Origin: Caldilineaceae bacterium
Lineage (GTDB): Bacteria; Chloroflexota; Anaerolineae; Caldilineales; Caldilineaceae
DNA: 6,670 nucleotides
NCBI GenBank assembly: GCA_014879855.1
Contig: JACSRH010000284.1
Location: 1 to 6,670, forward strand
Reading direction: 5' to 3'
A program made the position numbers and the translations under genes. This document shows, piece by piece, positions 4,991 through 6,670 of the stretch. The notes beneath the pieces are model-generated. The model made no database searches. It worked only from the letters and a program-made list of their open reading frames with translations, and was not told where the DNA came from. The number at the start of each line of letters is the position of its first letter. The first letter of the stretch is position 1.

Positions 4991-5989
4991 ATGCGCTCAC
5001 AACTGCGTACTTTGCCACGCTGGCTGTGGTTGGTGGCGCTGTTCTGGCTGGCACTTGGGCTGCTCGTCAGCCTGACCCTCGAACAGCGTATGCTCCGTCC
5101 ACGCGGCCAGCGTGTCACCCTTGAGATGCGCGTGGCCGAGAATGGTGGATTCACACCGGCCAGCCTGCGTGCACGCGCCGGCCAGCCACTGCTGCTGCAC
5201 TTTCAGTCCAGCGATGTCGCCCACGGCTTGGCAATCGGTCCCGGTCTGGGCATCGATCTGGGGATCATTCCGGCTGGGGAAAGTCGCAGCATCGCGCTGA
5301 CGATCGACGAGCCTGGCGTCTACACCTTCTATTGCAATCTGTGGTGCAGCCCGGAGCACTGGCGCATGCGCGGGGTCATCGAGGTCGTGGACGACGATAA
5401 TCGCATTCCCCCGGCGCCACCCGACCCGGCCATTGCCGGTTTGACGGCGGCCGGTGTTGACATCGACGCCAGTCACGCTATGGAACATGCGGAACTGGCA
5501 GCCCTCGCACCGACGCCCTTGCCCGCGCCGGACCCGGCAGCGCTGGCCGCGCTTACCATGCCGCCTGTGGTGGATAGCCCGGAGTGGCAGCGCACGCACG
5601 CACTGGCCGACGCGCTGGCCGCGTGGGAAGCAGCCAACCCCGCTCAACCTGCCGCGACAGTGGCCGGCGCGACCGTTGCCTGGTGGACGCAGCAGCGCCA
5701 ACCGGCCGACCTGGCGCGCACGGTGGATCTCTACGCCAAGAACTGCGCCGCTTGTCACGGTGCGCAGGGCGAAGGCAATGGGCCGGCTGCGGCCTACGCG
5801 CCGTCCGCGCCGGTTGCCTTTACGGAAAACGCGCTCTTCCCCATGCGCAACGACGTCCTGTACGCCAAGATTCGCCGCGGCGGCATGGGCACCGGCATGC
5901 CAAACTTTGGCACCCTCTTCACTCCACAAGAAACGTGGAACCTGGTCGACTATCTCTGGGTGCTGGCGAATGAGGAGAATCTGCGCTGA
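4991..5989 (+). CDS. CuA cupredoxin-cytochrome c fusion, membrane-anchored (COX2-like)
   Basis: Electron-transfer protein of 332 aa with one N-terminal TM helix (about 10-30) and two outside domains. The first (about 42-134) is a cupredoxin with the full cytochrome-oxidase-subunit-II CuA pattern: His78 in DVAHGL, then CNLWCSPEHWRM, giving Cys115, Cys119, His123 and Met126 (C-x3-C-x3-H-x2-M). A Pro/Ala-rich linker (about 138-240) leads to a class I cytochrome c domain with CAACH (252-256) and probable axial Met303 in GTGMPNFG. Ordinary COX2 has two TM helices and sits beside subunit I; here there is one helix and no subunit I, III or Sco gene in the window, so a separate redox carrier or copper-responsive oxidase partner is possible. 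It starts 7 bp after the DUF1573 readthrough stop with no evident ribosome site, suggesting translational coupling. Confidence 0.93.
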   Translation: MRSQLRTLPRWLWLVALFWLALGLLVSLTLEQRMLRPRGQRVTLEMRVAENGGFTPASLRARAGQPLLLHFQSSDVAHGLAIGPGLGIDLGIIPAGESRSIALTIDEPGVYTFYCNLWCSPEHWRMRGVIEVVDDDNRIPPAPPDPAIAGLTAAGVDIDASHAMEHAELAALAPTPLPAPDPAALAALTMPPVVDSPEWQRTHALADALAAWEAANPAQPAATVAGATVAWWTQQRQPADLARTVDLYAKNCAACHGAQGEGNGPAAAYAPSAPVAFTENALFPMRNDVLYAKIRRGGMGTGMPNFGTLFTPQETWNLVDYLWVLANEENLR

Positions 5990-6018
5990 GCTGGTGAGGC
6001 CAGCCGACTCGTGTTTGC

Positions 6019-6051
6019 GTAGACAGCGTCCCCTGTGTAGACAATGTCCCC
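6019..6051. repeat. Short tandem direct repeat, 18-bp period
   Basis: GTAGACAGCGTCCCC (6019-6033) and GTAGACAATGTCCCC (6037-6051) match at 13 of 15 bases. They lie just after the CuA/cytochrome gene. Tandem copies of this kind resemble subterminal repeats at some insertion-sequence ends, but no transposase or partner end is visible. Confidence 0.45.
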
Positions 6052-6103
6052 GGCGCGCCGCACCGACGCTCAGACCGATAGAGCTATCTGCGGCGTGCCG
6101 GGG
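6048..6103. terminator. Hairpin between convergent genes, possible bidirectional terminator
   Basis: Arms 6048-6062 and 6089-6103 pair over 15 bp with a single G-T wobble; the 26-nt loop contains a smaller GATAG/CTATC stem. It lies between the stop codons of two convergent genes (5989 and 6122), where a shared terminator is expected. No T-run follows on either strand, so intrinsic termination is uncertain. Confidence 0.45.
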
Positions 6104-6121
6104 GCGTAACCTCATTCTGTA

Positions 6122-6670
6122 TCAGGTGCGCCGCTGCCACCATTGGCGCAGGGCCGGCCAGTAGGCCAGCGCCAGGTAGAGGATCAGCAGCAGGTTGAGG
6201 ATGATTTCGCCCACGAAGAAGAAGCGGCCGCCGTAGGCGCTCTCCCAGTAGCTGATGGGGCTGGGGAAGCGGTAGCTCCAGTTGACGGGAAACCAGATCA
6301 GCGGCCCGTCGCTGTGGTGGGTGAAGATGTCGATCACGACGTGAACGAGCATGGCGACCGCGGCCCAGAAGGCGAACTTGGCGGCGCGGCTGGCATGGCG
6401 CCGCCACCCCCACCAGCCGATGAGCAGCAGCGCGCTGTTGATCAGCAGCGAATGAAAAAAATTGTGGGCCACAATCCAGAGGGGATCGGTGTAGAAGAGC
6501 GTGAAGTGCAGATATTCCATAATGCTGGGGGTGGGCGGCGGCGGCGCCAGCCAGCGATAATAGAGTTCACCGCCCACCGTCAGCACAAAAAAGGCCAGGT
6601 CGGGCAGCACCGCACCCACCAGCAGCGCCGCTATGACGGTCGCGTCCAGCCAGTCGCGCCGGCGCAGCGG
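6122..6670 (-). CDS. Polytopic membrane protein, putative metal-dependent hydrolase-like (runs off right edge)
   Basis: The frame is open to the edge, so the N-terminus is missing; 182 residues are visible. Four or more hydrophobic segments can be seen: about 10-30, 60-87, 97-117 and 155-175. VGAVLPDLAFF (18-28), HNFFHS (69-74) and HVVIDIFTHH (110-119) hold conserved-looking His and Asp residues. This pattern recalls the membrane-bound YdjM/DUF457 and DUF4184 families of predicted metal-dependent hydrolases, but I cannot fix the family. A GTG at 6619 could be an internal start, but coding-like residues continue upstream to the edge, so it is probably not the true start. It converges on the CuA/cytochrome gene and shows no clear link to copper handling. 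The stop is TGA. Confidence 0.8.
   Translation of the reverse strand, partial: PLRRRDWLDATVIAALLVGAVLPDLAFFVLTVGGELYYRWLAPPPPTPSIMEYLHFTLFYTDPLWIVAHNFFHSLLINSALLLIGWWGWRRHASRAAKFAFWAAVAMLVHVVIDIFTHHSDGPLIWFPVNWSYRFPSPISYWESAYGGRFFFVGEIILNLLLILYLALAYWPALRQWWQRRT

Noticed and set aside
4997..6115. 372-codon open frame on the minus strand
   Set aside because: It is antisense to the CuA/cytochrome fusion, whose ligands and heme motif are intact. Its Arg/Gly/His-rich composition is typical of a shadow frame.

Overview
The window (about 60% GC in genes, more AT-rich between them) looks like a metal-handling, mainly copper, island. The likely source is a Chloroflexota-type bacterium (Caldilineae or Anaerolineae relatives). 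That taxonomic guess is an inference from the PCYCGC lipoprotein, the Tat-exported lipoprotein oxidase and the single-TM CuA/cytochrome c fusion; no marker gene is present to prove it.

Left half, minus strand, read from right to left: a three-TM DUF305 membrane protein (3583-3056), a CueO-like multicopper oxidase with Tat signal, lipobox and a Met-rich insert (2842-1109), and the N-terminal 269 residues of a His-rich, CopB-like copper P-type ATPase that runs off the left edge (808-1). The 300-bp gap between oxidase and ATPase holds three separate inverted repeats.

Right half, plus strand: a compact three-gene run. It starts with a PCYCGC-motif lipoprotein (3947-4381). Next is a membrane-anchored DUF1573-type protein (4453-4983) with an in-frame TGA at 4801 directly after a Cys codon. 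The third is a protein fusing a cytochrome-oxidase-type CuA cupredoxin domain to a CxxCH cytochrome c domain (4991-5989). A hairpin-rich convergent gap follows, then a minus-strand polytopic membrane protein entering from the right edge (6670-6122).

The most interesting point is the DUF1573 gene. The TGA is followed by 59 in-frame codons that complete the domain and end 7 bp before the next start codon. A 6-bp hairpin with a GG-starting loop lies 18 nt after the TGA, which fits the general description of a bacterial SECIS element. I read the gene as a candidate selenoprotein with a Cys-Sec pair facing outside the cytoplasm; ordinary annotation would cut it at 116 aa or call it broken.

A second link between the halves is a shared 20-bp element, GCTTCATA-N4-CTTCACAA (17/20 identical, two half-sites 11 bp apart). 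It lies upstream of both the oxidase and the PCYCGC lipoprotein in the same orientation relative to transcription, as expected for one OmpR/PhoB-type regulator controlling both arms. The working picture is ATPase export plus periplasmic-side Cu(I) oxidation on one arm, and thiol/selenol metal handling feeding or protecting a CuA/heme electron-transfer protein on the other.
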